A stretch of DNA of 62,846 nucleotides from the NCBI GenBank assembly GCA_002317135.1, contig DCIX01000038.1, positions 74,485-137,330 of the forward strand, given 5' to 3'. This document shows, one piece after another, positions 61,302 to 62,846 of the stretch. This DNA comes from Bacteroidales bacterium UBA1715 (GTDB lineage: Bacteria; Bacteroidota; Bacteroidia; Bacteroidales; UBA1715). How positions within the stretch are numbered: the stretch's first letter is position 1; the number at the start of each line of letters is the position of its first letter. Under the pieces are notes generated by a model. It worked only from the letters and a program-made list of their open reading frames with translations, searched no databases and was not told the origin of the DNA. The translations under genes were made by a program, and so were the position numbers.

Positions 61302-62366
61302 CTATTGTTTTTTGCGGATTATTATTCGTTTATATAGGCCGTTTCCTTTAACAACGGGAGCATCATATCTTGTATGAGGAAGTTTGATATAATCAAGCAT
61401 TCCATCTCCGCCTCTATCTGTTGTCCAAATCAACTCAAATTGTTCTGGATTATATTTATCCATAAAAGTAATCGGCACTCCCATATATCCAGAGTAATCA
61501 ACAGGTATGTTCGCTGTTTTGCTTACCTCTATAGCATCGTAATTATCGTACTTTGGATACTCTTCCGGCGAATATGTTTTGTATAAGTCCATTTCTTCAT
61601 GACGCTTTTTTATATCAAGGTTAGTGTACCAGCAAATATTTCCCATCGAGCGCCATTTTTGTCCTGTTTCGTCAATCCAAAAACGATTGCTTTTTTCTTC
61701 GTAATCCGATGGAACTTGAAATGCACTATATGACAAACAACTGCCCAACCACAATTTATTTTCCTTAATCAGTTTAAAAATCTCTTTGTAGGTAATTGCG
61801 TTCATATTACCAAGTATCAAAAAACATTTCCCATACTCGACCAATTGCGCTACATACTCACGAAACAACGAAAATGGAGGATTGGTCACCACGATGTCAG
61901 CTTCTTTTAGTAATTCAATGCATTCTGCAGAACGAAAATCACCGTTGCCTTGCAAGGTAGTCAACACATTCTTGTCGTTTTTTATCAACCACTCTACATC
62001 GGCAAGATCGGTGGCGCCATCGCCGTTTGCATCAGGAACTTCGGTAATAATAATTTTGTGTGGAACTCGCGTTTTTTGTGGTTTGCCATAAGGTTCATCA
62101 GGTTCAAATAAACTCATTTGCGTGTCTGCCACAGGCGAACCATTGTAGCAAGTAGCTATCAGTTTTTTTAATCCAAGCGAATTAAAATTCAGGGCAAAAT
62201 ATTTGAAAAAATTACTTTCGTACGGATCGTCGCAATTGCAAAACACCGTTTTGCCAGCAAAGTGCTGTTTGTAGTGTTTTAATTCGTTTGCAATATCACT
62301 TAATTGCGTATAGAATTCGTCCTTTTTCGCCTTATTTGCTGCGTGTAGGTTGCTGTTTCCTGCCAT
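61302..62366 (-). CDS. EcoRI-family adenine-specific DNA methyltransferase
   Basis: The 354-residue protein resembles M.EcoRI: KDEFYTQLSDIANELKHY, the segment CNCDDPYESNFFKYFA, and the catalytic TNPPFSLFREYV (161 onward). It would make N6-methyladenine. ATG 62366 is preferred; the longer frame uses TTG 62399. The paired nuclease is DUF262-HNH and not an EcoRI homologue, so the recognition site should not be assumed to be GAATTC, a sequence that occurs in this window. Confidence 0.88.
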   Translation of the reverse strand: MAGNSNLHAANKAKKDEFYTQLSDIANELKHYKQHFAGKTVFCNCDDPYESNFFKYFALNFNSLGLKKLIATCYNGSPVADTQMSLFEPDEPYGKPQKTRVPHKIIITEVPDANGDGATDLADVEWLIKNDKNVLTTLQGNGDFRSAECIELLKEADIVVTNPPFSLFREYVAQLVEYGKCFLILGNMNAITYKEIFKLIKENKLWLGSCLSYSAFQVPSDYEEKSNRFWIDETGQKWRSMGNICWYTNLDIKKRHEEMDLYKTYSPEEYPKYDNYDAIEVSKTANIPVDYSGYMGVPITFMDKYNPEQFELIWTTDRGGDGMLDYIKLPHTRYDAPVVKGNGLYKRIIIRKKQ

Positions 62367-62412
62367 GATTGATAGTTTGCACGCACAACCATCAATCAAA
62401 ATCGGGCAAAAA

Positions 62413-62545
62413 GAAAGGCGCGAACCTTTCTACTCACATTCACGAGGAGCGTCGGAGAACCCCGCCTAACTTCATAGAATAGCCCACGCCTTAACGACGA
62501 GGCATTACTAAATGAAGTTAGTACGGCAGCGATGCTTCCGTGAAT
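62413..62545. other. Highly folded intergenic DNA or RNA element
   Basis: The gap 62400-62846 has no gene. A hairpin GAAAGG/CCTTTC (62413-62430) precedes a 108-base nested structure. Its outer stem is ATTCACG-a-GGAGCGTCG (62438-62454) with CGATGCTTCCGTGAAT (62530-62545), 16 pairs with two G-T. Inside are CCG/CGG, a 9-bp stem TAACTTCAT (62467-62475) / ATGAAGTTA (62512-62520), and an inner GCCT (62488-62491) / AGGC (62500-62503). Its GC content is above its surroundings. It could be a structured RNA or a repeat element; identity not known. Confidence 0.55.
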
Positions 62546-62759
62546 TTGCTTTATCCGATTATTCTAAACAACCAGTTTCCGACGCTTTTTGTTTGAATGT
62601 GAATAATAGCTAATGCGTATGTTAAACGTTATTTATTTCTGTTTCGTTATATATTTTATTTGTTGCTCAAAGATTGTAAAATTTCTATAAACTTCCAAAA
62701 CTCTATTTTTTGAAGAAGTATAACTCTTGACATATTACAATAGTAATTTTGGCATTGAC

Positions 62760-62843
62760 ATTGCCTGACAAGGCAATAATTCAGTAACCCGGGACAGAGT
62801 CTCGGGATAACACGACACCATCACAAAATGGCTGAAAGCCATT
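62760..62843. repeat. REP-like cluster of three hairpins at the right edge
   Basis: ATTGCCT/AGGCAAT (62760-62766, 62771-62777); CCCGGGAC/GTCTCGGG (62788-62795, 62799-62806, one G-T); AATGGCT-GAA-AGCCATT (62827-62843). The order 'cccggg...cggg', a short AC-rich spacer, then '...CTGAAAG...' matches, from memory, repeats beside REP-associated (IS200-like) transposases in environmental Bacteroidetes. No transposase is in the window; it may follow beyond the edge. Confidence 0.6.
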
Positions 62844-62846
62844 ACA

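Noticed and set aside
62461..62527. Integron attC site (GCCTAAC ... GTTAGTA)
   Set aside because: The left box fits RYYYAAC but the right one breaks GTTRRRY, and a 16-pair outer stem continues beyond the boxes; no integrase or cassette array is seen.

Overview
The window looks like about 63 kb of chromosome from an anaerobic, AT-rich member of the Bacteroidetes, most likely Bacteroidales. Four things point there. Promoters carry the Bacteroidetes -7 box TAnnTTTG, several immediately ahead of start codons. A giant secreted glycoside hydrolase ends in a type IX secretion sorting domain. A DUF5683 gene follows parAB. The dcw cluster has the gene order seen in that phylum. No rRNA, tRNA, CRISPR array or recognisable transposase gene was seen.

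Layout. 1-2276: the tail of an unrecognised, codon-biased gene, an unusual GNAT-phosphoribosyltransferase fusion, and proB. 2277-17954: mraZ operator boxes and a complete 13-gene division and cell-wall cluster (mraZ, rsmH, ftsL, ftsI, murE, mraY, murD, ftsW, murG, murC, ftsQ, ftsA, ftsZ) closed by a strong terminator. 17978-26943: a TTG-started flippase, then on the minus strand a histidine operon (hisG, hisD, hisC) interrupted twice. One insertion is an NfeD/SPFH pair plus a three-gene DUF3791/DUF3990/small-protein module. The other is a DUF4143 ATPase preceded by three palindromes spaced 41 bp apart. hisG is preceded by a his attenuator: a seven-residue leader peptide with three consecutive His codons and mutually exclusive hairpins. 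26985-30549: gene remnants, a DedA-like protein and recQ. 30648-38405: a 2585-residue GH8 enzyme with 12 Ig-like (Big_2) modules, two CBM-like modules, FIVAR-like repeats and a C-terminal sorting domain.

38519-48039: a GC-richer hairpin-bounded repeat element, waaA-uvrC, parA-parB-DUF5683, lpxH, and the nfnAB electron-bifurcating transhydrogenase. 48225-57098: a SulP transporter, a glycosyltransferase, and a minus-strand operon thyA - thioesterase - folA - GT4 - LTA-synthase-like - GT2 - mqnB, joining folate/thymidylate, surface glycan and menaquinone (futalosine route) genes. 57141-62366: a large TolB-like outer-membrane protein and a two-gene candidate restriction-modification unit (EcoRI-family adenine methylase plus DUF262-HNH nuclease). 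The right edge carries folded repeat DNA, including a REP-like hairpin cluster.

Small repeat families are scattered between genes: GTAGRGRC-type palindromes, AATTGAC/AATTGAT strings and GATTAAT strings. The most interesting items are the his attenuator and the foreign genes placed under it, the DUF3990 ADP-ribosyltransferase-like module, the operator array before the DUF4143 ATPase, the GNAT-PRTase fusion, and the methylase/DUF262-HNH pair.
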